A stretch of 26,567 nucleotides of DNA from CAZUQA01 sp964622375 (GCA_964622375.1 CAZUQA010000038.1:1-26567), one strand, 5' to 3'. Counted from the stretch's first letter, positions 7,666-15,854 are shown. Made by a program: numbers and translations. The notes: a model not told the origin generated them from the sequence alone.

Positions 7666-8202
7666 CTAACTGTATAGTTCCTTTTTCAAAACACCAATAA
7701 AAGGAAGATTGCGATATTTCTGATTAAAATCAAGACCAAAGCCGACTACGAAGTAATCCGGGATATCAAAGCCGATATACTCTGCTTCTATTTCCACAAC
7801 TCTTCGTGATTTTTTATCCAGTAAAGTTGCCACTTTTACACTTTTGGCCCCTTTGCCATAGAGATACTTCTTGACTGTAGTCAGGGTTCTGCCGGTGTCG
7901 ACGATATCTTCGACAATGATTATTTCCTTGTCCCTGATAGAGCGATCCAGGTCTTTACGGATATTGATTTCTCCGGTTGATTCTGTGCCGGCATAACTGG
8001 AAACATCTAAAAAGTCCACTTCAACCGCTAAATCGATATTCTTTAATAATTCCGCCAAAAAGGGCACCGAGCCTTTCAACAAAGCTACCATAATCGGTTG
8101 CCGGTCGTGATATTCATTATTGATTTCTTTACTGAGTTGTTTACAGCGGGCAACTATCTCTTCTTCGGTTATAAGAATTTCCGCAATATCATCAATCAAC
8201 AT
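7666..8202 (-). CDS. hpt: Hypoxanthine-guanine phosphoribosyltransferase
   Basis: 178 aa, purine salvage: it joins hypoxanthine or guanine to PRPP to give IMP or GMP. The PRPP-binding loop is IIIVEDIVDTGRTL with the acidic pair E98-D99, and the pyrophosphate loop LLKGS is at 41-45. Length matches the family. ATG start with SD AAAAGGAG. It is placed between tilS (23-nt gap) and ftsH, the arrangement found in many Firmicutes. Confidence 0.96.
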   Translation of the reverse strand: MLIDDIAEILITEEEIVARCKQLSKEINNEYHDRQPIMVALLKGSVPFLAELLKNIDLAVEVDFLDVSSYAGTESTGEINIRKDLDRSIRDKEIIIVEDIVDTGRTLTTVKKYLYGKGAKSVKVATLLDKKSRRVVEIEAEYIGFDIPDYFVVGFGLDFNQKYRNLPFIGVLKKELYS

Positions 8203-8225
8203 ATCTTTGCTCCTTTTTAGCTACC

Positions 8226-9386
8226 TCATAATTTTATCACATATAAATTTTGTTTGTCAGTATAATGTGCAATATCCGCTCCCCAACCGGGAACCAGGAT
8301 GACTTCATTATGACAATTCACTACTAAAGGCCAAATTTCGCGTTGACTTAAGGCAATTTTATTGTCGATGAAGAAGCGACTTACCTTCTTGGTGCCATAT
8401 TTCATTTTAAGGCGATCCCCGGCTTGCCACGTCCTGATGGTTATTGGCCAATCGCTGGGGAAAATTTCAACGCCGCTATTACTTGGCCCTTGGCTGGCTA
8501 AAATGAAATAGGGGTACTGTTGGTATTGTAGCTCGTTAAGCAGATAACTGTAAGCTGTAACCATAAGCTTTTGAAGTTGTAAATGATTGTTTTGTAAGCT
8601 GATGAAGAATTTCTTGTGATATTTGTAGTGGCGCTTAGCTAATAACTGTCTGTCGATTTCTAATAAATGTTTGGTGGTGAAATAGTAATAAGCATTTTCC
8701 TTCAATAATTCACTCAATAGTTGTAAACGTACCCGGAGCTCTTGTTTTTGGTAGGCTTTCTTATAATCGATAGACGCAAGAAATTTTTGTTGGACTTCAT
8801 TTTCCTTTTTGATTTTTTCATGATAAGCTAACAACTCGTCTTTACTTAAACCACCGATTTGTTGCCGCAGTTTGTTGCGTTGATAAAACTCTTCATCGTT
8901 AGTTTCATCCCAACCGTAAGTTAAATTGTTAGCGCGACAGTAAGCCAAGACCTCGGCTTTACTGTAGTTTAATAAGGGACGATAAATCGTGACCTTATCC
9001 CACTTGGTATACTCCGGCAAGCCATAGTGTCTAACCACCGACCGGCGTTGTTTTTGTAGGAGGTAGGTTTCTATCATATCATTTAGTTGATGGCCGATGG
9101 CAATTTGATCACAACCATAATATTGCGTTAATTCTTTAAACCAAGCGTAACGTACTTCGCGGGCCCAGTTTTGGAAATTGCCCGGACGTTGATAGGGATA
9201 AAGGCGCTCTAAAGCTAATTGATGTTTTTCACAATAGTCAACCACAATCTTCTCATCACGAAAAGCAGTCGGGCGCTTTTGATAATTGACATGGGCTACG
9301 ACTACTTCTTTTTTGGCATTTACTAAGCTATCCAAAAGCATCATGGAGTCCGGTCCCCCGGATACTCCAAGCAATAATTTACTCAT
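8226..9386 (-). CDS. tilS: tRNA(Ile)-lysidine synthase
   Basis: 386 aa. It adds lysine to C34 of the CAU-anticodon tRNA-Ile, changing its reading from AUG to AUA. The N-type ATP pyrophosphatase P-loop SGGPDS is at residues 9-14. IGHQLNDMIETYLL (family H-x-x-D-x-x-E-T) and the following PLL-x(2)-S-K-x-E motif fit TilS. The C-terminal third, including the segment WQAGDRLKMKYGTKKVSRFFID, matches the TilS C-terminal domain. At 386 residues it is somewhat shorter than many homologues. The start codon overlaps the stop of the upstream glycosyltransferase gene by 8 nt (ATGAGTAA). Confidence 0.95.
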   Translation of the reverse strand: MSKLLLGVSGGPDSMMLLDSLVNAKKEVVVAHVNYQKRPTAFRDEKIVVDYCEKHQLALERLYPYQRPGNFQNWAREVRYAWFKELTQYYGCDQIAIGHQLNDMIETYLLQKQRRSVVRHYGLPEYTKWDKVTIYRPLLNYSKAEVLAYCRANNLTYGWDETNDEEFYQRNKLRQQIGGLSKDELLAYHEKIKKENEVQQKFLASIDYKKAYQKQELRVRLQLLSELLKENAYYYFTTKHLLEIDRQLLAKRHYKYHKKFFISLQNNHLQLQKLMVTAYSYLLNELQYQQYPYFILASQGPSNSGVEIFPSDWPITIRTWQAGDRLKMKYGTKKVSRFFIDNKIALSQREIWPLVVNCHNEVILVPGWGADIAHYTDKQNLYVIKL

Positions 9387-10434
9387 TTTTACCTTTGGTA
9401 ATCCAGCGGAATAAAGAAAGTATGGGATGATAACGCGAGTTGATCATTCCGGTAAATTCAATAAATATCTCAAACAAGATAATCAAAGACAACAGGACAA
9501 TGGACCCCAGTAATTGGTCATAGTGGTATAAATAAGCCGTAGCGCCAAAGATTATAGAAACGCCATATAAAACCAGCACCGTACGACGATGTCCCAGTTT
9601 TAGATCAAACATCAATATATGATGTAAATGCGATTTATCGGCTTCCATAATTCTTTTCCCGCTAATCTTGCGTCTTATGATAGCTACCAAAGAATCCATC
9701 AAAGGAATAAACAACATGGAAAAAGGCAAGAGTAAAGTGATGAAAGCTGCACTTTTGAAACTGAATAAGGTGATACAAGCTACCACAAACCCTAAGAATT
9801 GCGCACCGCAATCGCCCATAAAAGTCGAAGCCGGATGGAAGTTATATGGTAAAAACCCCAGGATAGCCCCAATCAAGATAACAGACCAGATTAAACCACC
9901 GACATCGCTGAAGTTAAGACCGATGATACATAAAGTCACTAAGACGATTAAACAAATACCAGCTGCTAAGCCATCTAAGCCGTCAATCAGGTTGATGGCA
10001 TTAGTTACGCCAATAATCCAAACAAAAGTAACGATATCCAAAATAAAACTATTAGTTAGAGTTAAACCGAAAGGTAAATTAAATTTGGTTAAAGAAACAC
10101 CACCAATAAAGATGACAATCAAAGCAGCGGTAATCTGCATAGCTAACTTGATAAGCGGTTTGATGTTGATAATATCATCAACTAAACCGGTGATAAAGAT
10201 TACTGTGGCCCCCAACAAGACGCCTTTGGTCAATTGGTCTAAATTGAGAAACAACAGTGAAGCCGCAATAAAGGCTAAATAAATAGCGATACCGCCGACT
10301 CGGGTGATTTTACCGTAATGTACTGTTCTTTCGTTGGTCGCTGCATATAGACCCAGTTTCCCGGCTATACCAGCCACCAGCGGTGTCAGCACCACAGCTA
10401 TAACAAAAGGTAGTAAAAAATACTCAAACTTCAT
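9379..10434 (-). CDS. wecA: Undecaprenyl-phosphate N-acetylhexosamine-1-phosphate transferase (WecA/TagO-like, MraY superfamily)
   Basis: 351 aa, a polytopic membrane enzyme with about ten hydrophobic segments. It transfers a sugar-1-phosphate from a UDP-sugar to undecaprenyl phosphate, usually the first step of wall teichoic acid or another wall-linked glycan. Family motifs are seen in order: VDDI (about 85-88), NAINLIDGLDGLAAG, FMGDCGAQFLGF and DKSHLHHILMFDLKLGHRR. The HLHH loop is typical of WecA/TagO rather than MraY. The more common FMGDTGS reads FMGDCGA here. It overlaps DUF951 by 11 nt upstream and tilS by 8 nt downstream. No other teichoic-acid genes are in the window, so the polymer is unknown. 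Confidence 0.9.
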   Translation of the reverse strand: MKFEYFLLPFVIAVVLTPLVAGIAGKLGLYAATNERTVHYGKITRVGGIAIYLAFIAASLLFLNLDQLTKGVLLGATVIFITGLVDDIINIKPLIKLAMQITAALIVIFIGGVSLTKFNLPFGLTLTNSFILDIVTFVWIIGVTNAINLIDGLDGLAAGICLIVLVTLCIIGLNFSDVGGLIWSVILIGAILGFLPYNFHPASTFMGDCGAQFLGFVVACITLFSFKSAAFITLLLPFSMLFIPLMDSLVAIIRRKISGKRIMEADKSHLHHILMFDLKLGHRRTVLVLYGVSIIFGATAYLYHYDQLLGSIVLLSLIILFEIFIEFTGMINSRYHPILSLFRWITKGKNE

Positions 10435-10624
10435 TTTCTTCCGCTCTCCTGATGATCTTCTTCATTTTCTTTTCGAAATCCGGTCTTTCCAGCATGATAA
10501 TATTGCCACAGCCCAAGCATTTTATTTTGATGTCGACGCCGACTCGCACTATTTCCCAGTGCCAAGACTTCCGACAGGGATGTTGTTTCCGCATTTGAAC
10601 AATATCGTGTAATTTATAATCCAT
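10424..10624 (-). CDS. DUF951 family small protein
   Basis: 66 aa. It matches the DUF951 pattern: D-I-V-x-M-x-K-x-H-P-C near the N-terminus, W-E-I-x-R-V-G-x-D-I-x-I-K-C-x-x-C-G in the middle and a Lys/Arg-rich tail. Cys17, Cys36 and Cys39 (CLGC) could bind a metal. The mixed basic, beta-rich character suggests nucleic-acid binding, but the function is not established. It starts 6 nt after the folD stop with a weak SD (GAGAG), so it is probably coupled to folD. It ends inside the wecA start region with an 11-nt overlap. Confidence 0.9.
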   Translation of the reverse strand: MDYKLHDIVQMRKQHPCRKSWHWEIVRVGVDIKIKCLGCGNIIMLERPDFEKKMKKIIRRAEENEV

Positions 10625-10630
10625 AGTCTC

Positions 10631-11455
10631 TCACTTATTCTTAGCAGCCGCCAACAAATTTTCCATCAAAGTGATAATGGTCAGCGAGCCCACTCCTTTA
10701 GGAACCGGGGTAATTGCCGCTACGATATCGACCACTTGACTATAGGCGACATCGCCACAGATACCCTCGTCATCATTGTTGATGCCGACATCGATTACGA
10801 TGCTTTTGGCGCTAAAGTATTTCGCATCAAAAAACTTTCCACGGCCGATAGCACATACTATTATATCGGCTTTCTTCGTTATTTCAAACAAACTTTCACT
10901 TTTAGAGTGACAGATCGTGACGGTCGCATGATCGTTGATCATCAAAGCGGCTAGAGGTTTGCCCACGGCAAGCGAACGGCCGACAATCACGACATTTTTT
11001 CCGGCAACTGGGATCTCATAGTAAGCTAATAGGCGCATAACTGCTGCGGCTGTGCAAGGAACTAGACTGGGTTGCCCGGCAAACAAGCGCCCCAAATTAT
11101 AAGGATGTAAACCATCTAAATCTTTTGCCGGAGCTATTACTTCGATAATCTTTTGACTGTCGATAGATTTAGGCAGAGGCATTTGCAGGATAATACCAGC
11201 TATGTTTTTATCTTGATTTAACAATACAATTTCTTTTGTCAAATCTTCTTGACTGATAGTTTCCGGTAAATCCACCCTTTTGACAGTTACTGATAAGGCA
11301 CTAGCTTTCTTTTCAATTTGTTTGACATATTGTAAAGAACCATAATCCTTCCCCACTATAACCACCGCCATTTGCGGTTTCCAGTGTTCACAGTTTAGTT
11401 TTAGTTCTTTTGATAATTCTTGGGCAATAACATCGCCATATAATATCTTTACCAT
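10631..11455 (-). CDS. folD: Bifunctional methylenetetrahydrofolate dehydrogenase/cyclohydrolase
   Basis: 274 aa. It interconverts 5,10-methylene-THF, 5,10-methenyl-THF and 10-formyl-THF for purine and formyl-Met synthesis. The family order is clear: IAGIILQMPLP (85-95), KDLDGLH (111-117), the Rossmann motif VVIVGRSLAVGKP and a C-terminal TPVPKGVGSLT. Several signature positions are divergent. The active-site segment reads Y43-V-K-Q-I-E-K49, so Ile47 stands where the usual Y-V-x-x-K lysine would be. QLPLP has become QMPLP, and PGGVGPMT has become PKGVGSLT. ATG start inside the dtd 3' end (7-nt overlap, ATGGTAA) with SD CGGAGAT. It may be altered in the balance of its two activities. Confidence 0.93.
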   Translation of the reverse strand: MVKILYGDVIAQELSKELKLNCEHWKPQMAVVIVGKDYGSLQYVKQIEKKASALSVTVKRVDLPETISQEDLTKEIVLLNQDKNIAGIILQMPLPKSIDSQKIIEVIAPAKDLDGLHPYNLGRLFAGQPSLVPCTAAAVMRLLAYYEIPVAGKNVVIVGRSLAVGKPLAALMINDHATVTICHSKSESLFEITKKADIIVCAIGRGKFFDAKYFSAKSIVIDVGINNDDEGICGDVAYSQVVDIVAAITPVPKGVGSLTIITLMENLLAAAKNK

Positions 11456-11901
11456 TTGAAATCTCCGCTATCGAGTATGACCGTCACCGGGCCGTCATTT
11501 TCTAAAGTCACCAGCATATCAGCCTGAAAAATTCCGGTTTTTACCTCTAAACCCAAGTTTCTTAGGCTTTTATTAAAAACTTCGTAGAGTTCTTCAGCTT
11601 GGCTAGCAGGAGCACTGTTAATAAAAGAAGGCCGGCGGCCACTGGCTAAATCAGCGTAGAGGGTAAATTGAGAAACGCTGAGAATTTCGCCCTCAACTTC
11701 GGTGATACGCAAATTCATTTTCCCGGCAGCATCATTAAAGATGCGTAAATTACTGATCTTTTCTGCAGCTTTTTCAGCAATAATCTCATTATCCACCCTA
11801 GAAAAACCCACCAATAGTAAGTAGCCCTTTCCAATGGCAGCTACCTCTTTCCATTCAACGGTGACGGTGGCACTTTTAACTCTTTGTATTACTACCCGCA
11901 T
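11449..11901 (-). CDS. dtd: D-aminoacyl-tRNA deacylase
   Basis: 150 aa, normal length. It hydrolyses D-amino acids (and glycine mischarged on tRNA-Ala) from tRNA. The hallmark motifs SQFTL (77-81) and NDGPVT (135-140, containing the cross-subunit Gly-cisPro) are intact, as is the start MRVVIQRVKSATV. First gene of the seven-gene operon. No SD is visible before the ATG at 11901; instead an extended -10 ends 6 nt upstream, suggesting a leaderless mRNA. Confidence 0.96.
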   Translation of the reverse strand: MRVVIQRVKSATVTVEWKEVAAIGKGYLLLVGFSRVDNEIIAEKAAEKISNLRIFNDAAGKMNLRITEVEGEILSVSQFTLYADLASGRRPSFINSAPASQAEELYEVFNKSLRNLGLEVKTGIFQADMLVTLENDGPVTVILDSGDFKW

Positions 11902-11907
11902 AAATAA

Positions 11908-11916
11908 ATCTTAACA
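11908..11916 (-). promoter_or_regulatory. dtd: Extended -10 promoter of the dtd operon, 6 nt from the start codon
   Basis: On the minus strand TGTTAAGAT reads as TG-n-TAAGAT. Exactly 6 nt (TTATTT) separate it from the dtd ATG, so the transcript would start at or next to the A of ATG. No usual -35 is present. It overlaps the TTAACA -35 candidate of the divergent rarA promoter. Confidence 0.5.
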
Positions 11917-11942
11917 TATTTCTTTCTACTTTATATTATAAT
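11911..11942 (+). promoter_or_regulatory. rarA: Promoter of rarA, -10 ending 6 nt before the start codon
   Basis: TTAACA (11911-11916) is a -35 candidate. The -10 region is a run in which TATTAT (11934-11939, 17-bp spacing) and TATAAT (11937-11942, 20-bp spacing) both fit. Only 6 nt (GTTGTC) follow TATAAT before the ATG at 11949, and no SD exists. Initiation would yield a leaderless or nearly leaderless mRNA. Confidence 0.6.
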
Positions 11943-11948
11943 GTTGTC

Positions 11949-13202
11949 ATGAGAGAAACTTTAGCCGTCAAAATGCGACCAACTAAGTTGGATGCAATCA
12001 TTGGCCAAGAACATTTAAAACCGATTCTCCATAAAATGGTCAGCAATAAGGAGATTTTATCGACGATTTTTTTTGGGCCCAGCGGTACCGGGAAAACCAC
12101 GATTGCTAACTGTTTAGTTAATGAGTTGCAATTACCCTATCGGGCTATTAATGCAACCACCACCAACAAAAAAGAATTGGATTTAATCTTTGAAGAAGCC
12201 GGTTATTATCCGGGCAACATTGTCATCGTCGACGAAATCCATCGTCTCAATAAAGATAAACAAGATCTCTTCTTATCATTTGTGGAAGATTCTAAATTGA
12301 TTCTTATCGGTTTAACCACGCAAAATCCCTACTTTTCCATCAATCCTTCTTTACGCTCGCGAGTATTATTGCTGGAGTGTAAAGCTTTAAACAACCAACA
12401 AATAGTCTCTTACCTAAAAACAGCGATGAGCGATCCTAACGGACTGGACAACAAGTACAAAATCAGTGATTCCACTCTGGAGTTTATTGCCCAAAAAGCC
12501 AACGGCGATTTGCGCTTAGCTTTGAATTTTCTTGAAATGGGTAGCTTATTAGCCGAGAAAGATGAAATAACTATAGCTTCCTTAGCCGCCAATCTTTCGC
12601 AATCCGCTTTAATCAACGATAAAGATGGTGATGGCATCTATGATTTGATGAGTGCTTTTCAAAAATCGATACGCGGCTCTGATGTTCAGGCGGCTTTGTA
12701 TTACTTAGCTTTACTTATCAGCGCCAATGACCTGGATGCTTTAGAACGCCGCTTAATCGTCACAGCTTATGAAGACATCGGTTTAGCGAACCCCCAAGCT
12801 GTACAAAAGGTGCTCAACGCTATCAATTGTGCCCGTTTAGTCGGTTTCCCGGAAGCTAGGATTATCTTAGCCAATGTGGTTATCGAATTGGCACTTTCCC
12901 CAAAATCCAAGTCCGCTATTCAAGCCATCGACAAGGCCTTGGCACAAGTTGAAAAGCAGGCTTATCCTATGCCCTCTTACTTAAAACTGACTCCGGTCAA
13001 CATGAAAGAAGAAGAGAAATATGATTATGGTGGCGTTGCTTATTGGAATCAAATTCAATACCTACCCGATGAAATAAAAGATTTGGAATTCTACCAACCT
13101 TGGGATAGCAGTAATTATGAACGTATTCTTAAGGAGAATTACGAAAAAGCGAAAAAAATTAAAAGAGTGAACTCTTTCAAACCCTTCAAAAAAGCCAAAT
13201 AA
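11949..13202 (+). CDS. rarA: Replication-associated recombination protein RarA/MgsA (AAA ATPase)
   Basis: 417 aa, a clamp-loader-like ATPase acting at stalled replication forks. The N-terminus LAVKMRPTKLDAIIGQEHL fits the family and sets the start at 11949. Walker A GPSGTGKT is at 43-50, Walker B VIVDEIH at 92-98, sensor-1 TTQNP at about 123-127 and an Arg finger in SLRSR near 137. The C-terminal domain has the RarA-type segment RRLIVTAYEDIGLANPQA and the motif DYGGVAYWNQIQYLPDE. It is one of two plus-strand genes, divergent from dtd. There is no SD, and the stop codon lies in the loop of its own terminator. Confidence 0.95.
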   Translation: MRETLAVKMRPTKLDAIIGQEHLKPILHKMVSNKEILSTIFFGPSGTGKTTIANCLVNELQLPYRAINATTTNKKELDLIFEEAGYYPGNIVIVDEIHRLNKDKQDLFLSFVEDSKLILIGLTTQNPYFSINPSLRSRVLLLECKALNNQQIVSYLKTAMSDPNGLDNKYKISDSTLEFIAQKANGDLRLALNFLEMGSLLAEKDEITIASLAANLSQSALINDKDGDGIYDLMSAFQKSIRGSDVQAALYYLALLISANDLDALERRLIVTAYEDIGLANPQAVQKVLNAINCARLVGFPEARIILANVVIELALSPKSKSAIQAIDKALAQVEKQAYPMPSYLKLTPVNMKEEEKYDYGGVAYWNQIQYLPDEIKDLEFYQPWDSSNYERILKENYEKAKKIKRVNSFKPFKKAK

Positions 13203-13213
13203 TGGCTTTTTTT
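13188..13213 (+). terminator. Intrinsic terminator of rarA, overlapping the stop codon
   Basis: The stem AAAAAAGCCA / TGGCTTTTTT (13188-13197 and 13203-13212) has the 5-nt loop AATAA, which includes the TAA stop (13200-13202), and is followed by a T-tract. The last codons of rarA therefore form the left arm. Confidence 0.85.
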
Positions 13214-13281
13214 ACAAATCTATTTACGCTTTCCTGTTGGTTTTGAAATAACACACTGTCCCTCCACTTACTTTAGCCTTA

Positions 13282-13316
13282 ACAAAATACAAAGGAGATC
13301 TTGCTCTCTCTTTGTG
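13282..13316 (-). terminator. Probable intrinsic terminator of the DUF2207 gene
   Basis: On the minus strand ACAAAGAGAGA pairs with TCTCCTTTGT (one bulge) around a 6-nt loop and is followed by ATTTTGTT. It starts 13 nt after the stop codon. The T-tract is modest. Confidence 0.65.
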
Positions 13317-13326
13317 TTATTAGTGT

Positions 13327-15294
13327 TTACCAGCGTCCGCCGCCGCCGCCACCAAAGCCGCCGCCGGAGAAACCACCGCCGCCACCGCCACCAAAGCTGC
13401 CACCGCCACCGGAGAAACCACCGCCACCGAAACTACCACCACCAGCTGAGCGTTCCGGAGGTGGGGGAACAAAAGCTGTAGCTTGAACTCGACTAATACT
13501 GGTGTTCAAACGCGTCATGGCGATAGTCGGGTTAAATGTTCCGGTAGTAACATAAAAATCAACTTCCGGTAAAGCAATGTTTTTAAATGCTTTAGTCCAA
13601 ACGCTGACTAAATTAAAAGCGTAAGCATAAGGTAAAATATCATAGAAAATCCGGGGATTTTCGGCTGCTAACATTTTTAAACGTTCTTGTTCCGCGGTTT
13701 TTATAAAATCAAATAGACCGACACAAGCCCCATACAACCTGATTCCCAGTTCCGTTCTTCGCCCCATGATTGCGATAAAATAAATCGTGATGATTGTCAC
13801 AATAAAATTAATTATCATTACTATCAACTGTAGACTATTATCATTGACATTCATAATCGTGACGGCAAACAACAGTAAAGCTCCGATAGTCGCTCCGGCA
13901 ATTACCAGCATTTTATATAAACTTGAGTAAGTCTGCCAAAAATCTTTAGCTTTGGAAAGTACGAGACAAGCAGCCACCGTAATGAAAATAACAATAGCGA
14001 TAAGCACTAAGTTAGGCGTTGGTGTCGATGAACCTAAGATTCTTTTTATGGCATAGATGGCAAAAATCGTACTAGCTAAAGGTAGCCACACAAAAGCCCC
14101 CAATAGATATTTCAATACTTTGCTTTTAGTTTCATATAACTTAGTCTTTTTTTTGCTATAGTAATTGATGATCCCGCGTTTTGCGGACTCGATACTGTTG
14201 AAGAATTTGCCGCTCAGTTCTTTTTCGGTGGCAATATCGCCTTTCTTAAAAAGCGAAGCGAATAATACTCTTTCATAGTAAGGTTTATCATCTTCCAAGT
14301 CTTTTTGTCTGATGAACTTCAAATTTCGCTTTTCCGTATCATCGATTATTAAGTAGTTATCTTTAGCCCATTCCAAAATTTGAGCCACAATATCCCGGGT
14401 ATGAACCACATTGTCGATTATATACCCCACTGAAGCGGCATTCAGTCCCTGGGGCGCCGAAAACTCGACGGTGGTAACCAAGAAACGATCTTTTCCTGCC
14501 GTTAAGTAAAGGAAAAGTGTAAGTGCTAAAAACGCGACACCGACAACACCACTGAGCAACACCAAGTAATTGTAATCGGCTGCTTTAGGAAATTTGAAGT
14601 AATTGATGCCGACTTCGACAAATACCGTCACCCCCTCATAGGCTTGTAAGCGGCTTGTTGTCTGACAACTTAAGGTGTAAGTGGTATCATGGTATTGGCA
14701 GGTGACATTCTTGGTTTTTTCATAATCACCATACAAGCCACGATAAATTGCCACACTATCATAATTAATTGGCTTAGGAAATTTAATATCAAAACGCACC
14801 TTTTCCGTGATGTTTTCCCAATAATTCCCATTGATATTCCAATAAAAAGCTTGGCGGTCTTCCAAGTCCAAGTCTTTGGTATGGACAACATAACTGATCT
14901 CATAGGTCTGTAATCCGCTAAGATAGATATCAGGATTCCCAATTCTGATTTGAATATCATTGGGATACTTGGTTATCAGCATTTCTTTATTGACTTTGAT
15001 GTCGGTAATCGGAAACTCATATAGTCGATGATAAATCTGGTTGTCAATTTCCCAATTCATTTCATATTTAACCGGCAAATTACGGTAAATCCCCCGGCTG
15101 CTTTCTAGGAAATTTACTATGATGGTTTCCTTTACATGGTAAGTTCCGTCTTCTTTGACTGTTATCTCAACATAAAAATCCTCAAAAACCATGCCTTCAT
15201 CGAGTGCTTTTAGTGGTTTTATGGAGTTTAAGGGAACAATAAGAATTCCTGTTACTAACAGAAAAGCTAATAAAAACTTCGTGACTTTGTTCAT
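13327..15294 (-). CDS. DUF2207 domain membrane protein with glycine-rich tail
   Basis: 655 aa. A signal peptide (about 1-30) is followed by an extracytoplasmic beta-rich DUF2207 domain (about 37-235) of the type V-K-E-D-G-T-Y-x-V-x-E, with an SRGIYRNLP motif. A membrane segment lies at about 243-265, then a cytoplasmic region with a winged-helix look (about 275-385) and further membrane segments near 397-420, 429-447, 462-482 and 489-510. The tail (618-655) is almost only Gly with Ser/Phe and ends in RW, as in many DUF2207 proteins. Molecular function is unknown. LemA lies 5 nt upstream, a frequent partner that suggests a shared envelope role. ATG start with a weak SD (AGGGA) next to the lemA stop. 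Confidence 0.9.
   Translation of the reverse strand: MNKVTKFLLAFLLVTGILIVPLNSIKPLKALDEGMVFEDFYVEITVKEDGTYHVKETIIVNFLESSRGIYRNLPVKYEMNWEIDNQIYHRLYEFPITDIKVNKEMLITKYPNDIQIRIGNPDIYLSGLQTYEISYVVHTKDLDLEDRQAFYWNINGNYWENITEKVRFDIKFPKPINYDSVAIYRGLYGDYEKTKNVTCQYHDTTYTLSCQTTSRLQAYEGVTVFVEVGINYFKFPKAADYNYLVLLSGVVGVAFLALTLFLYLTAGKDRFLVTTVEFSAPQGLNAASVGYIIDNVVHTRDIVAQILEWAKDNYLIIDDTEKRNLKFIRQKDLEDDKPYYERVLFASLFKKGDIATEKELSGKFFNSIESAKRGIINYYSKKKTKLYETKSKVLKYLLGAFVWLPLASTIFAIYAIKRILGSSTPTPNLVLIAIVIFITVAACLVLSKAKDFWQTYSSLYKMLVIAGATIGALLLFAVTIMNVNDNSLQLIVMIINFIVTIITIYFIAIMGRRTELGIRLYGACVGLFDFIKTAEQERLKMLAAENPRIFYDILPYAYAFNLVSVWTKAFKNIALPEVDFYVTTGTFNPTIAMTRLNTSISRVQATAFVPPPPERSAGGGSFGGGGFSGGGGSFGGGGGGGFSGGGFGGGGGGRW
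13330..13445. repeat. GC-rich glycine-codon low-complexity tract
   Basis: Imperfect repeats of CCGCCGCCACC-type units on the plus strand encode the poly-Gly tail of the DUF2207 protein on the minus strand. Base composition is far above the AT-rich surroundings. The opposite strand reads as a poly-proline ORF, which is a shadow. Confidence 0.85.
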
Positions 15295-15299
15295 TTTCC

Positions 15300-15854
15300 C
15301 TAGAAAGTTACAGATACACTTTCTCTTTCAGCTTCATCGTTTATTTCAAACAAACTGCGTTTCTTAAAGCCGAAAATCCCGGCAATGATATTTGAAGGTA
15401 TACTTTCAACTTTGATATTAAATAACTTGACTACAGCATTATAGTATTTCCGCGAGTTGGCAATTTCCCCTTCGGTGTTTTTTAATTGACTTTGTAAGTC
15501 CAAAAATTGAGCATCAGCTTTCAAGTTAGGATAAGCTTCGCTCAGCGCAAATAAACGCCCGATGGCCTCGCTGAAACCAATTTCCGCATCCACCCGTTCT
15601 TCAAGCGATTTACTACCGACCGCTTTGTTTCTGGCTTCCACTACTGCTTCCAAAGTTTGACTTTCGTGTTTGGTGTAACCTTTCACGGCCTCCACAATAT
15701 TCGGTATCAAATCATAGCGTTTTTTCATCATGACATCCATCGTGGAAAAAGCTTCTTCGACACGATTTTTGCCTTTAATAAAACCGTTATAAGTAGCTAT
15801 TACCCAAACAACGATTACTGCGACAACTACCACACTTCCATAGACGATAGGCAT
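15300..15854 (-). CDS. lemA: LemA family protein (copy 1, paired with DUF2207)
   Basis: 184 aa. One N-terminal membrane helix (about 5-24) is followed by an alpha-helical bundle containing the LemA hallmarks: TYNGF, NRVEEAFSTMDVMMKKRYDLIPNI, TLEAVVEARNKA, LFALSEAYPNLKA, FLDLQSQL and ENE/I-type ending FEINDEAE. I start it at the ATG at 15854, not at 15881, because a strong SD (AAGGAGG) lies 8 nt before 15854 and the homologous second copy begins there. LemA proteins are envelope proteins of uncertain function. It shares an operon with DUF2207 (5-nt gap). Confidence 0.92.
   Translation of the reverse strand: MPIVYGSVVVVAVIVVWVIATYNGFIKGKNRVEEAFSTMDVMMKKRYDLIPNIVEAVKGYTKHESQTLEAVVEARNKAVGSKSLEERVDAEIGFSEAIGRLFALSEAYPNLKADAQFLDLQSQLKNTEGEIANSRKYYNAVVKLFNIKVESIPSNIIAGIFGFKKRSLFEINDEAERESVSVTF

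Noticed and set aside
9668..10282. 204-aa plus-strand ORF
   Set aside because: It lies antisense inside the wecA-like gene, is Lys/Ile/Pro-rich without recognisable motifs and has no SD; it is a shadow.
4023..11455. TGA recoded as tryptophan (mollicute code)
   Set aside because: dusB, folD and DUF951 end properly at TGA with the next gene starting right there, and Trp is encoded by TGG.
13330..13445. CRISPR-like short repeats
   Set aside because: The units are irregular glycine codons without spacers of constant length, inside a coding frame.
13301..13486. Proline-rich plus-strand ORF
   Set aside because: It is the opposite strand of the glycine-rich tail of the DUF2207 protein; the composition is a mirror effect.
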